DNA of 64,000 nucleotides from Talinum fruticosum (lineage: Eukaryota > Streptophyta > Magnoliopsida > Caryophyllales > Talinaceae), in the NCBI GenBank assembly GCA_021018815.1, contig JAITYX010000053.1, forward strand, positions 1,860,001 to 1,924,000, read 5' to 3'. A program made the translations under genes and the position numbers. Positions 35,784 to 47,134 of this stretch are shown one piece after another. Numbering within the stretch: position 1 is the first letter of the stretch; every line of letters begins with the position of its first letter. The notes beneath the pieces were generated by a model. That model worked only from the letters and a program-made list of their open reading frames with translations, searched no databases and was not told the DNA's origin.

Positions 35784-36862
35784 ATGGCTCGGAACTATGG
35801 AGAGTTCGATGAAGGAAGATCTTCCAGAAACCATCAAATTTCGTACACTCGGAAGAAGCTCATGGAATGCTTTCTTATGGATCACGATGAAGATGTGTGG
35901 AACATCATACAAGAAGGCAATTACATTCCAATGACAATGGATGAAACAAGACTAGTGCCCGAAGCAAAGATCGAGTACACCATCAAGAGGCGGAAAAGTT
36001 CGGAAAAACTTTAAAGCAATGAACATTCCGATGTGCGCAATCAGCTCGGAAGAATAGAATAGAGTGTCAACTTGTGACATAGCAAAAGAAGTGTGGGACA
36101 CTCTTGTCAACACATATGAAGGCACTAGTCAAGTCGGACAAGCAAAGATAAGCCAATATCTTCATAAATATGAGCTGTTTGAGATGGAGCCGAAGAAAAC
36201 ATCACTCGGATGTTCATCCGCTTCATTGAGATTACTAACAATCTCAAATCTCTGGGTAGAAAGATTTCCCATAAGGAAATGTACAAAAAATTCTAAGAAG
36301 CCTACCCAAGAGAAGATGGGGTCCAAAAGTAACCGCGAGGAAGCTTAGAACCTCTCTCTATTAAAGCCGGATGAACTCATTGGGAAGCTAATCACCCATG
36401 AGATCCATATGGAACAATGAGGACGCCGAGGTCAGCACTAAAAACAATATAGCGTTGAAGGCCTCGTAAAGCAGAGAAGAAAATATGAGCTCTTCGGACT
36501 CGAAGAAGATCCCATGGCACTTATCACTCGAGGCTTCAAAAGAATGATAAAGCACAAGAGATGGGAGAAAAGGCCAAGAGAAGAGTTCTACAAGAAAGAC
36601 AAGAAGGATAGAAAAGGTAAACACTCTTCCCCTTCAAAATTATCTTTAACTAAGAACTTTGACTATTTTGAATATGGCAGCAAAGATCATATAGTCAAAG
36701 ACTGTCCAAGAAGAAAAAGGGACAGAAAGAAGAAGAAGGTTATGATAGCCACATGGAGTGATGAAGACTCATCTGAAGAAGATGAAGACTCGGATGACTC
36801 AAAGTGTTTGATGGCACTATCGGACTCGAAGCTAAATCTTAGTCAAACTCTTATCACTCGGA
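35784..36862 (+). pseudogene. SIRE-type Copia gag (degenerate), element 4
   Basis: The ATG at 35784, 59 bp after the LTR, gives MARNYGEFDEGRSSRNHQIS. The UBN2-type Copia Gag domain follows: MECFLMDHDEDVWNIIQEG (about 35862-35918), then in another frame AKEVWDTLVNTYEGTSQVGQ (36082-36141) and AKISQYLHKYELFEMEP. A basic region ends in a zinc-knuckle remnant near 36660-36705 (FEYGSKDHIVKDCP), in which the first Cys pair is lost (Y in place of C). An acidic tail follows (WSDEDSSEEDEDSDDSKC). The sequence then breaks into an inverted Ogre piece at about 36863. Several frameshifts make this copy inactive. Gag would package the element RNA. Confidence 0.85.
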
Positions 36863-36940
36863 CTAAGGCTTGGGTTGAGGTTCAGGTTGGGGTTCTTTTT
36901 ATTTTCCTCATATGGTGGTGAGGGTTCCTCATAGTGAATT

Positions 36941-37258
36941 TTAGGGGCAATTTGCCTTTAGGGATTTATTTTCCAACTCTTTGAGTATGAGGTAAAGGGT
37001 TTCTGCCATTAACTCAATCTTCTTATCTTGGGCCTCAATCTTACCTTCTATTTTTATAGTAGACTCCTTGAAAAAGGTCATGATGGAGGTTTGCTCTAGC
37101 TTGTTGGCCATTTTAGAGGAAGGTTGTGCTTTGACCGTGGGTGGCACACCGGTGTTACTAGTCAAGGTGTCGGACATACTGGTGTTGTACATGCTGGTGT
37201 GGGACGTATAAGTGTTGACCATACTGGTGTTCAGGTAGACTTCTTATTTCCTGGTCAT
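36941..37258 (-). pseudogene. Ogre/Tat gag N-terminus with coiled coil
   Basis: The minus-strand ATG at 37258 is followed within five codons by a stop. An open stretch then runs to 36941 with a Thr/Ser-rich start (MVNTYTSHTSMYNTSM) and a helix-forming segment (STIKIEGKIEAQDKKIELMA, then LYLILKELENK). This suits the coiled N-terminal part of Ogre Gag. It is cut off at the junction with SIRE sequence near 36863-36940. Confidence 0.6.
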
Positions 37259-37489
37259 TTCGTGCCACGATTCCCAATTTGAGTAGGATTCTCTATCCTA
37301 TATTCTAAAAGAATAAATGTTCAGGACTCGACTCGTGAAAAATTTTAAGGGAGATGGGGCTTAAGTGTTTGACCCAAAGAACGACTTATTCTAAGAGAAA
37401 AGAAAATGATATGTTTTTTCTTGGATGCACATAAAGAATGCAAATTGGACAAAAATGAAATGTAACGATGCACATAGAGTCCCTTAGAT

Positions 37490-38135
37490 TGGGATGAATT
37501 TGATTTTGCTAAATGCAAACAAAAGATTCACCTATTTTGAGATGAATTTTAATTTGACTAATGCAAATAAAAGATTCACCTATTTTGAGATAAATTTGAA
37601 ATTTGACTAATGCAAAAAATGGACTCACATATTTGTGATGAATTTAAAAGTTGGCTAATGCAAAAATTGACTCACCTAAATGAGATGAATTTAAAATTTG
37701 GCTAATGTAAAAAATAGACTCACCTATTTGAGATGAATTTAAAATTTGCTAAGGCAAAAAGGACTTGCCTATTTGAGATGAATTTAAAATTTGGCTAATG
37801 TAAAAATGGACTCACCTATTTGAAATGAATTTAAAATTCTAGTGCGAAAATGAACTCACATATTTAAGATGAATTTAAAATTTAGCTAATGCAAAATGAA
37901 CTCAGCTATTTGATGAATTTAAAATTTGACGAATGTAAATAAAAGACTCACCTATTTGAGATGAATTTAAAATTTGGCTAACGCAAAAATCGACTCACCT
38001 ATTTAAGATAAATTTAAATTTTGGCTAATGCAAAAATGGAATCACCTGTTTGAGATGAATTTAAAATTTGTCTAATGCAAAAGGGACTCGTCTATTTGGG
38101 ATGAATTTAAAATTTGGCTAATGCAAAATTAAACC
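37490..38135 (-). repeat. 47-bp minisatellite of the Ogre leader, about 14 units
   Basis: On the + strand the unit contains gatgaatttaaaatttggct, then aatgcaaaaatggactcacc and tattt. Starts near 37493, 37541, 37589, 37637, 37684, 37732 and 37777 give spacings of 45-48 bp. It is the inverted, expanded relative of the array at 27424-27690. Confidence 0.88.
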
Positions 38136-38199
38136 GACAAAGGACTAACATAGTCAAAGAAAGTATCACATTATTTTTTATATAGCTCACTGTGACAAG

Positions 38200-39520
38200 A
38201 TAAGTGAGTCAACATTCTCAAACCTCAAGCTTTGCAGGGAAGATGATGACTTGATTAAAGTTGAGCTTAGAAACGCTAAAAAAAAAAAAACAACTAAGCC
38301 CCCGGCTGATCCACTCTAGCAAACTAAGCAGCTCAGTCAAGACTCAGCTTAGGCATCTTAAGCCTAAGAAGGAATTGACACCCCACCAATTGAGGAACCA
38401 AACACACAGTGTCCTAATTCAGTACATTAAATGTCTACAAGAGCATTCGGGTATAAATCTAGTCAACCCCTTGAGAACATTACTTAGGTATGCAAAGTCG
38501 TTATTCCGTTTGCAATTTTGGTGCATTTGTTGCATTAATTTCAATGATAGAACCTAAGAATATGGTAGAAGCCTTATTTGAACCTAAGTAGGTAGAGGCC
38601 ATGCAAGAAGAACTCTCTCGGTTTGAGAGAAACCAAATTTGAACCTTAATTGACCGACCGATCGACCAAGCGAGTTATAGGAACCAAATGGGTTTTCAAA
38701 AACAAACTATATGAGGAGGGTTTGGCAGTTAAAAATAAGGCCAGACTTGTAGTTCAAGGGTTGAATCAAGAAGGTATTGATTATCGGGAAACCATTGCAC
38801 TAGTTGTTAGGATTAAAGCCATTAGAATTCTAATCGCATTTGCATCGAGCATGAACATCAAACTTTATATTAAATGTATGCCAAATGTGCTTTCCTAAAT
38901 GCCTTTATTCAAAAAGAAATTTATGTTAAGCAACCTCATGGATTCAAAAATCCTGATTTTCCAAACTATATTTTCAAATTGTAAAAAGCTCTTTGTGGTT
39001 TGAAACAAGCTCCAAGAGTATGGTATAAAAGGTTAAGTAGTTTTCTTGATTGAAAATGGTTTTAAAATAGGCTTGATTGAAAAAGTTTATTTACAAAAAC
39101 CAAGGGCAAGGATTTCATTATTATTCAAATTTATATTCATTTTATCTTTGATGTTACTAATAAAACCTTCTATGAAGAGTTTTTTAGTTGATGAGATAGG
39201 AGCTCCAAATGAGAATGAGAGAATTAAATTTCTTCCTTGGGCTGCGAATCAAGCAAGAAAAGGATGTAAGTTTGTTCATCAAACCATGTCAAAGAGCTGT
39301 TGAAGAAGTACAAGCTTCAGGATGCAAAACCAGCAGCTACACCAATGGCCAACAAGACTAAACTAGACTCAAGCGAGTTGGGTAAGTCAGTAGATTAGAA
39401 AGTCTACAAAGATATGATTCGATATCTACTTTATCTAACTTCAATTAGGCCAGAGATCATGTTTACTGCAAGCCTATGTGCAAAATTTCAAGCTAACCCA
39501 AAGAAATCTTATCTCTTCGT
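38200..39520 (+). pseudogene. SIRE-type Copia element 4: integrase end and reverse transcriptase (degenerate, truncated)
   Basis: It starts with the gtgagtcaacattctcaaacct block that follows integrase in element 1 (compare 633-655). The reverse transcriptase has VIGTKWVFKNKLYEEGLAV (38674-38730), ARLVVQGLNQEGIDY and FASSMNIKLY (38839-38868). In further frames come a Gly/Leu/Lys-rich finger block, a lost catalytic motif region near 39125-39160 (the YVDD is not intact), and IKFLPWAANQARKG (a decayed LNFFLGLQIKQ-like block). The last recognisable piece is LCAKFQANPKKS (about 39476-39510). RNase H, env-like gene and 3' LTR are missing. The break is abrupt at about 39520. Confidence 0.8.
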
Positions 39521-40598
39521 TACCTCCCACAACAGTAGCATAGGATTGTATACCTAAATCATTGATCGAACTCTCAACTTCCTCTTTGAGTACTTGATCC
39601 TCCCAAGAGCCATTAGATTTCTCCTAGGTTCTTGGAGTGCTAGCCAAGGTTTGGGTTACTGTTGCATTGTATTCCAGAAGTATCTCATTTGAATCATTGT
39701 AATTGACCCTCAAGGATTATGAAGCATACTATCCTAAACACGGGGAGATAGATAAATCCCCTTATCAAATTGATTCTTTTTAGGTATTCTTCTCTTCTTT
39801 GTTATAGCTAGCTCCTCTAGAGAGAAAACTCTCAAGAAGAAAGAAGCAGAGGATCAAATTCTAATCCATTGTGAAGCCTTGTGAGGAAGGAAGCATAGGT
39901 CATAGCTGGTTAGTGGCCACTCGAAGACAAAGAGAGAATCACCACTTTTATGTCAAGAAGTACATTCAAGCCTTAAGAATTTGGCTTCTAGGTGGTAATC
40001 TTAGCTATGCGTTGACATATTTATGTTAATGTCATTGTCAATTTGTCTATTTTAACTACTTTAGTTTGTCTAATATGTTTTGTAATTATTTAGTTATGTT
40101 TATCTTGTACCTTGAATGTATTTATTATAATTGAAAAAAAAATCTTGTTTCAACAGATGCCACTTTTTCTTTTTCTTTTGTTTGAGGGTTATATTTGTTT
40201 TAGACAATATCCATTCATATTTTTGTTTGTGATGTTATGAAAAGCCACTCTATGTGGCTCTATAAAATATTTTAATTTAAGCATGTTTTTATGAACTAAA
40301 AATATTTAGCATCAAGAAAATTTAAATAGATGAAGCAAGAAGAAATTGAAATCTATAGAAAAATATGAAAAAAAGAAAAATTAAAAGACATTGGAGAAAC
40401 TCGAAGACAGTAGATGTTATAAGTTTAATTAGCTGGAAATTTATGAGAGTAGGAAAATAATTACAATTTTTCATGCTTTAAAATATGAATACATGATTTT
40501 TTTGTTTTTCTCTTTTTGTTGATAGTTGATTGATCTCAGTACATGATTTTTGTTTTTTCTTTTCGTTGATAGTTGTTTGATTAGGAGATCAGTACTAC
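39521..40598. other. Unassigned AT-rich stretch with a possible LINE remnant on the minus strand
   Basis: On the minus strand, about 39770-39530, one frame reads NEILLEYNATVTQTLASTPR, a stop, and then SWEDQVLKEEVESSINDLGI and QSYATVVGG. Acidic SW-D-V-EEE followed by SYA-VVGG resembles the start of plant LINE ORF1 proteins, but this is a weak match by eye. From 39980 to 40598 nothing is recognised. Confidence 0.3.
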
Positions 40599-41756
40599 TT
40601 AGATCTGTAAAATCGAACGGGCGGGTTGAATACGGGTTGGATGTATTCGGGTTCGGATAAAATATGGGTCGGGTGTATTTCGGGTTTGGGTAAAATAGGG
40701 CAGTCGTTTATCGGATTATACGGGTTTCGAGTCAACCCAACAGTCGCAAGCGCCTTTTTATCAAATTTTTGTCTTTTTAAAATTATAATAATCCAACATA
40801 TTTTTTGCTTAAAATTGCCCATAATTCTACGAAAAATTATATTATTTATATTTTCTAAAAAATATTCAAAAATTTTATCATAATATTTGTGTGAAGATCT
40901 CATTGAATCGAGCGGTTTGACCGTAAATCCGTTTAAATAAGACCAATGATGGGTTGAATAATAATGACTTGTTATGTTAATGATTCGTTTAAGGTTCCGA
41001 TGTTTATTACACCTCTTCTATCATAATAAGGAGATTTATATGCATATTTATTGCATTTTAAAACAGATCGAAAAAGGTTGACTTGTATAGGCTCAACCGA
41101 CCCATTTTATTCATCACGAAAAATTTTGACTCTATTTTAACCCTATCCATTATCCATCCTAGGCATTATGGTTCACAAGTACAACTAAAACGATTTCAAA
41201 TAAATGATTGCCAGAGAATTATAATAAACTAAAATTATTATTTTAATTAATACGTCAAAAATTTACATCATTATTTTTTACAAAACAAAAGTATATTATT
41301 TAAGATGTGATTAAATATATTTACTTAACAAAAAATACAAAAGTACAACTTGTGCATTTTTAATATTTTAATTTGTATATAATATTTTTTACGAGAAAGA
41401 AGTTGAGATATAAAATACATTAGTATCATCAGTGTTTGTTTGTATAAATCATTCCGATTAATATGTAACATCTTTCCAAATGATAATAAATAATCATTAT
41501 TAAAAGAGTGATAAAGTGAAAGGAAAATCATATAATGGGCATAAAACATTCAATCAACAAGTCACAAAAGTTAAATTATTGTTTATATAACCTTCATCCA
41601 ACGGGTCGAACAGGTTTGGTTCGGGTTTGACCCACTAATTTTCAAGTTTTTCGGATTCGTTTTTGAGTTCGAGTCGAGAAAATCGTGTACAAATCCCAAA
41701 AATTTCGGGCGGGTTCCGGTCGGATTTTTGGGTCGGGTTAATTTTTACCGGGTCTA
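40599..41756. mobile_element. Non-autonomous hAT-like element, 1.16 kb
   Basis: A perfect 8-bp duplication gtactact flanks it (40591-40598 and 41757-41764). The termini are short imperfect inverted repeats: tagatctgtaaaat at the left and, read inverted, tagacccggtaaaaat at the right. Subterminal GGGTCGGGTT-like motifs occur at both ends. It has no transposase, so it must be moved by an hAT enzyme from elsewhere. The 8-bp duplication is the hallmark of the hAT superfamily. Confidence 0.8.
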
Positions 41757-41764
41757 GTACTACT

Positions 41765-43167
41765 ACATGTGTATGATATTTATAACTTAAAAATTAAATT
41801 TTTATGATAAGTTGAATAAATTTATATGTAAAACATGTAATAATCCTAATATAAACTTCTCAAAACAAAACAACAAAAAAAGATATAAAAAATGGAAATA
41901 GTATATGATCTGCTATTGTTTGAGCGCAAGTTCTGAAAATTAATGTTTTGTTTTTGATAAAGTGATGATTAATATGTTAATTATATTAGTTAACACTAAT
42001 GAACAAATGAAGGTAATTAGTGGGTGAGTCTCCAACCTGCATATGCCACGTGATTGGATGTGGCTATGCACATGCGCCACGTGGCCGGATGTATTTTGCT
42101 AGCTGTATTTATTTATTAATTAAATTAAATAAATTAAATACAGTAAATAAAATACGAAATCTATGGTGGGTGTGGCTATCATTCTCATTTTTGTCAACAT
42201 CCCAAAAACATGACACTTCAACAGTTTACACAATTTTACAATGCGCTTTTATGCTTTTAGGGTATTTCCTTGCTGCAAAGTTTTTGCCTAATTTTAGGTC
42301 ACACTAACATAGTCTTTTTTTTTTTTTTTACCCCTCTTATATGTGGAGGAGAGGATTATAAAGTAAAGAGTTCATAAAATTTTAGTCTAATGACTGAAAT
42401 TGAGGTGGACTTATGCTAGGAATATGTTTACTTGAGTATAAGGGGACATAAAAGGGTGAAGGGGGTGTATGTAATCTCTTTTATCCTTGTTACAGTGTTT
42501 TATAGGGATGCAAAGAGGAGGCGCTTATCCTCTTCGGTCCCCAGGCATCTCAATTTCTTTAAATGTAAATCCTAACAATAATTATAATTTACATAAAAAA
42601 ATTTATAGGAGTTTAAAGAGAGGCTCTTACCCCTTTTCACTCCCCAAAACTCTCAATTTCTTTAGGTGTAAATCCTAAAAATAATTCTAATCCATAATTT
42701 TTCCTGATTTTATTCGAAATTGTTCAACTAGCTAGTTTAAACGGTAAAGTGTATAACTGTCAACTATCTCACCTATTCTTATTTACTTTTCTATTCTTGG
42801 AAGTAAGGGTAACTTTACACTTATTTGCTCATACATCTCTCGACGTTCATCCCTCTTCTACATACCCTAGATCTCATGTTTGATTCATCCTTCACTTTTG
42901 TATAATAATTGCATTACAACGTTCTTTGTGACTCAACTCCTTAAACTAGAAAAGTAATTTAATTACTGTTTGTAATTCCAATGTCAAAGGAGTTCCTAGC
43001 TTTATGCACTAGGTAAATTATTTGTTTTTCTTTAATTTATGTGAGCCTTTTGTAGTCGTAGTCGAATTATCTTCAAGAGAAGGAAAATAATATTCACAAC
43101 GTTTAACGGTTTATTATTTTTTCATCTCCAAACATAGTTTGATTATTATGAGAACAAAAGAGGATCT
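41765..43167. other. AT-rich unassigned stretch with a G-box pair and a duplicated segment
   Basis: No gene is supported. Two CACGTG motifs lie at 42047-42052 and 42078-42083. Segments 42509-42588 and 42611-42690 are diverged direct repeats sharing tctcaatttcttta and gtaaatccta-like blocks. Confidence 0.5.
42047..42083. promoter_or_regulatory. Paired G-box motifs
   Basis: Two gccacgtg sites with starts 31 bp apart, each followed by a ggatgt block, form a direct repeat. G-boxes bind plant bHLH and bZIP factors. No gene was found next to them, so this is a sequence match only. Confidence 0.35.
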
Positions 43168-43689
43168 TGTTGGGCATATGGAGCCTAATTGATATTTCGG
43201 AGTCGGGAAATCGCGTTGCGGGGCAAGAAATAGCAAACACAACCAACAAGCAACGAAAACGAGACTTGTAGGACGGAAGGAAAAAGAGTTGCCCGACCAA
43301 CAGCTGACTCGGGCTAGTAGTGTGTGTTGACATACCCCATGCCAGCAAGCACGGGCAGCACATAGTGCTCGGGCACGACCCGTGTCACTGCAGCTCGTTG
43401 ATATTCGCCGTTTTGGCGTTTCTTGCTCGGATTAATTTGTGTTTAATGTGATTAATGCACGGTTTTGGCTACAAATCGGTGTTTATCCTCCACTATTGTG
43501 TATGTAGAAAATTTTCAAGGCGATAAATTTGTATTTAGCTTTAGAGAAAGTACTTATAGAGCTACTCAAATATAGTGCATCGATTCGTGATTTTTTCCCA
43601 GCTTTGGGTTTTTCCATGTTAAAATCTTTTGTCCCACTTTTGTCATTCTTTTGTTCATATCTTGTTTGTTTGAGTGAGCTACCATTCCA
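43168..43689 (+). repeat. 5' LTR of Copia element 5
   Basis: The start TGTTGGGCATATGGAGCC recurs at 45347, and the end block gtttgagtgagctacc recurs at 47115-47130. The primer-binding site follows within a few bases. Confidence 0.8.
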
Positions 43690-43736
43690 AACAAGTGGTA
43701 TGAGAGCGTGCTAAGAATAAATAGTTCACATCAAAC

Positions 43737-44420
43737 ATGGGGAGAGGTAAGTTGAAAATTGAGAGGTTCCATGGCAAAGACTTTGCATTCTGAAAAATTC
43801 AAATCGAGGACTTATTGTACCAAAAGGAGTTATATCAATCCCTCGAGGAGAAGTCGGCCAATATGGAGCAAAAGGAATAGGAGGTGCTCTATCGACAAGC
43901 ACCGGGGATAGTAAGATTGACGTTGGCGTGGAATGTGGCATTCAACGTGATGGATCGAAAACGACCAAGGAGTTGTTTGAGGCGTTGTAAAACTTGTATG
44001 AGAAACTCTTGGCCATGAATAAGGTATATCTTATGCGTCGTTTGTTCGATCGAAAAATGCATTATAGAACTAGTGTAGTGGGTCATATTAATGAGTTACA
44101 TATGATTATTTCAAATCTTGCTTTGGTGAAAATTAACTTTGAGAATGAAGTTAAGGCATTGATTTTGTTGTCTTCTTTACCCAAGTCATGGGACACAATA
44201 GTATCTGCCGTCGGTAGTACTAGGGGTCAAATACTTTAAAGTGTAATTAAGTCCGGGATATTATCATAAGCGAGAGTATTCGCAAGAAAGATATTATTGA
44301 GTCATCGGGAAATGCATTTCATATGAGGGGTATAGAGAAACAAAAGGGTCGGTCAAATCCAAAGCAAGGGGTACGTCCCAAAACACGAGGGAGGTTGTCT
44401 GTTGGGACTGTGGTGATAAG
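43737..44420 (+). pseudogene. Copia gag of element 5 (degenerate)
   Basis: ATG 43737 begins MGRGKLKIERFHGKDFAF, the usual start of a UBN2-type Copia Gag, with a stop replacing the following Trp. After further stops the frame at 43994-44239 reads LYEKLLAMNK-like sequence, then VYLMRRLFDRKMHYRTSVVG and LILLSSLPKSWDTIVSAV, a typical Gag block. The Lys/Gly-rich zinc-knuckle region at 44330-44450 is decayed. Inactive. Confidence 0.8.
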
Positions 44421-44466
44421 CGCATTTTAAGAAAATTGTCCTAAAAGAATTGGTGACCGGGATTCA

Positions 44467-45340
44467 TTGCATTCACTTGAGGATGTAGGTGATGCACTTG
44501 TGTTATGTGCGGAAAGTCCTAGAAAGTCCTGGATTGTGGATTCAAGGGCATCATTTCATTCCCGATGTAGTATAAACTTGTTCTACAATTTTATTGCGGG
44601 AAATTTTGGCAAGGTGTTTGTTACTAATGGGAAAAATTTAGACATACTAGGCAAAGGGGATGTGAGGATTAAAATCTCTAGTGGGGGTTTTGAACTTTGT
44701 AAGGTGTTAGGCTTATCCCCGAGTTGGCTAAGAATTTGATTTCAGTGAGTCAATTGGATGAGTCGGGGTATCTAACAAAATTTTGCAATGGGGGTTACAA
44801 AATTGTTAAGGGGTCATTCGTTGTACCTAAGAGTTTAAAATCTGGCTCGTTGTACTCTATTGAGGGGTATCGTGACTTAGTTGCAAATGTCGCGGTTGAT
44901 TGTTCCAGTGCAAATTTTCGAGGCGAAAGACTTGAAACGGGTTCTAGCTGCAGTGACGAGTTGGTAAGGGTGACGGGATATTCATTGGGTCTACGAATGG
45001 ATCATCGGGTGCTCCACAAGGTAAATTACAAGAACTAGGTGTAATGAAGAAGTTGTCGTTGTCAATGGGAAGTAAAGCCCAAAGGTATAAATTGCTTCTT
45101 CATCATGTTTTGTTGACTAATGGTGAATGTATACAAGAAATTGATCAATCCGAGTAGGAGTTCACGTCGGGCTTGAGAAGGGCTTGGATAGCGGGATTCC
45201 GGAAAGTATGCTAGTCCAAGGAGAAGGTGTTGAAACGTTGAGGAGGTGCAAAGCCTCGGTTGGTCTCCCTCGATGAAGAGACCTGTTTTCGATGAGCTAG
45301 AAGGATGCAGCAAAGGAGGTGAGCCATTAGTCTCCAAGTT
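44467..45340 (+). pseudogene. Copia protease and pre-integrase pieces of element 5, joined to the pol end by deletion
   Basis: SWIVDSRASFHS (about 44528-44563) is the aspartic protease site, with Arg replacing the Gly of the normal D-S-G-A. KNLISVSQLDESGY (44727-44768) and SGSLYSIEGY (44840-44870) are the pre-integrase part. Sequence after about 45040 leads to the 3' end (ESMLVQGEGVETLRR-like at 45205-45245) and a weak polypurine tract just before the 3' LTR. The core of pol has been lost. Confidence 0.75.
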
Positions 45341-45372
45341 GGATATTGTTGGGTATATGGAGCCTAATGAAG

Positions 45373-46821
45373 TGAAGACTCGGGTATAACTTTCTATCAC
45401 ACTTGGGTTTTGATTCTAAGTCATTTTGAGCCTTATAAAAACTCATATATGAGTTTTCATCCTACCTAACCCTCTCAAAAACCAGTCTTTTAGCATAACA
45501 CTATGAACTGCGTTTCTCACTCACTCAAACAACACTCAGAACCATTGCATGAGTAAATAATTTCTCTACCACGTTTGTTCTTAGCACTCGACTTCATGTT
45601 TCGAGTTAAAATGAATTATAGCGTTAATTCTAATTTCTAAGTCAGTTTATTTATGGAGAATTATTTGCTTGATCAAGTTTATATATCCTAATACTTTATT
45701 CTTTATGACTTGATCATCTTTAAGGATTGACTCAAGATGGAATCTGAACCTAATGGATATTGAACTCAAAAAATTCCACTTCTTTTAGTCTAAAGATAAT
45801 TAAATGCTTAATTACTCTGATTTAATTATTATATGTGCCTAATCTTGGACCAAAGTATTTTTTTACTTTGAGTACCACTTTGATTTACTTTTGTAGGTTC
45901 TTTAAACAAGCCTAATCTGAAGTTGAAAAGCAAAAGCAACCGATTTCTAGTCGTTAAACATCGCGAGACAGAAAACAACTATTTTTAGACCTAGCTCGGA
46001 TACCGTGTCGGGGTTATTTGTTTCCAAAATTGAAAAATTGTAACTTTGAGTCTAATGGTTGTTTCGACCTTAGTTTTCAATCACCACCTGATGATTGGAC
46101 CATCTTTTGGAGCCAAGAACCGTTGTACAACGTTTACATCTCAACGGATCTTTTCGAGTGACTTATAATAGTCGTCACAACGATTAGTGAAGATCACTAA
46201 TCCAGAACAATTCTCAACGGTCATTCTGCCTAAATGTTTATAAATAGAAATCATTCTACAAGACTTGAAGATTACTCGCTGAACATATTGCTATATACTT
46301 GCTTAGTGCACTCTTACTCAATCTCCAGACTTACAACTTCCAATTTGTAATCTCTTACTTTCCGAGTTGTAAAGAAAGTCTTGTAATCACTTACATTCTT
46401 TTCTTACTTTCTTTCTAAGTCCCTTGACTGAGCTGTAAAAGCTAATTCAGCTTAGTTGTGCCCGATTGTAAGGGTTAACTCAGTTAAGAAGTACTAGATC
46501 AAATAAGACAACTTCGAGTATAGGAAAAAACTTGTAAAGGAATTGTCTAAGGGAGCAATTCCATTAAGAGTCAGTCCTTTGTAATTGAGGATTCAACTAG
46601 TGGATTTAACTTGGTGCTTGGATTAGCACTGTCCGTGGTTTTATGCCCCAAGAGGGTTTCCACATACTTCTAAGTGTCTGTCTTTTTAGTCTAATCTAGA
46701 CTCAAAATCTATTTGTGTTTTGTCCTGTGCAAAAAGAGTTTTTTTTTTTCATCTAAAATCTTCCATCACCCTTTTCACCCCTCCTATAGGGTGACTTACC
46801 CTCTCCAAGAGCAAACCTTCA
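45373..46821 (+). mobile_element. SIRE-type solo LTR d
   Basis: A 1449-bp LTR (TGAAGACTCGGG ... GAGCAAACCTTCA) inside the 3' LTR of element 5. The flanking 5 bp are tgaag (45368-45372) and tggag (46822-46826), one mismatch. TTATAAATAGA near 46238 is the core promoter. It has the same blocks as LTRs b and c. Confidence 0.85.
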
Positions 46822-47134
46822 TGGAGGTTTCTGGGTCAGGAAATCGCTTTGTGGGGCAAGAAATTGTGAGCACAACCAACAAGCATCGAAAACGGGACGT
46901 GCATGACGAAAGGATAAATTAGTGTTTATCCTCCATTGTTGTGTATGTAGCAGATTTGTAAGGTGTTAGACTTGTATTTAGTTTGAGAGAAAATTCCTTA
47001 TAAAGCTACTAAAATCTAGTGTATCAATTCGTGATTTTTTCCGATTTTAGGTTTTTTCACATTAAAATCTTTTGTTTCACTTTTGTAATTCTTTTTTCCT
47101 ATTTTATTTGTTTGTTTGAGTGAGCTACCGATCC

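Larger units (their letters stand above)
36863..38140 (-). mobile_element. Inverted Ogre/Tat fragment: leader minisatellite and gag N-terminus
   Basis: On the minus strand the order is minisatellite (38135-37490), a conserved attctttatgtgcatccaa block (near 37425-37445, also at 27806-27826), and then the gag start, as in the + strand Ogre element. It separates gag from pol of the SIRE element. No target duplication was recognised at the edges. Confidence 0.75.
43168..47134 (+). mobile_element. Deleted Copia element 5 (Tork-like), with a SIRE solo LTR in its 3' LTR
   Basis: 5' LTR at 43168-43689 (TGTTGGGCATATGG start; the end is placed within 43684-43689), primer-binding site tggtatgagagc at 43696-43707, gag from 43737, protease and pre-integrase pieces to about 45040, then a jump to the end of pol and a 3' LTR starting at 45347. 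The 3' LTR is split by a 1449-bp SIRE solo LTR and resumes at 46822-47134. The flanks gatct (before 43168) and gatcc (near 47130) may be the target duplication, but the end of the 3' LTR is uncertain. Integrase core, reverse transcriptase and RNase H are missing. Confidence 0.8.

Noticed and set aside
40599..41756. Helitron reading of this element (TC at left, CTAG at right)
   Set aside because: An 8-bp perfect duplication and inverted ends fit hAT; Helitrons make no duplication.
42020..42307. 95-residue frame downstream of a G-box
   Set aside because: No family feature; it crosses an AT-rich palindromic tract, and the G-boxes lie inside the frame.
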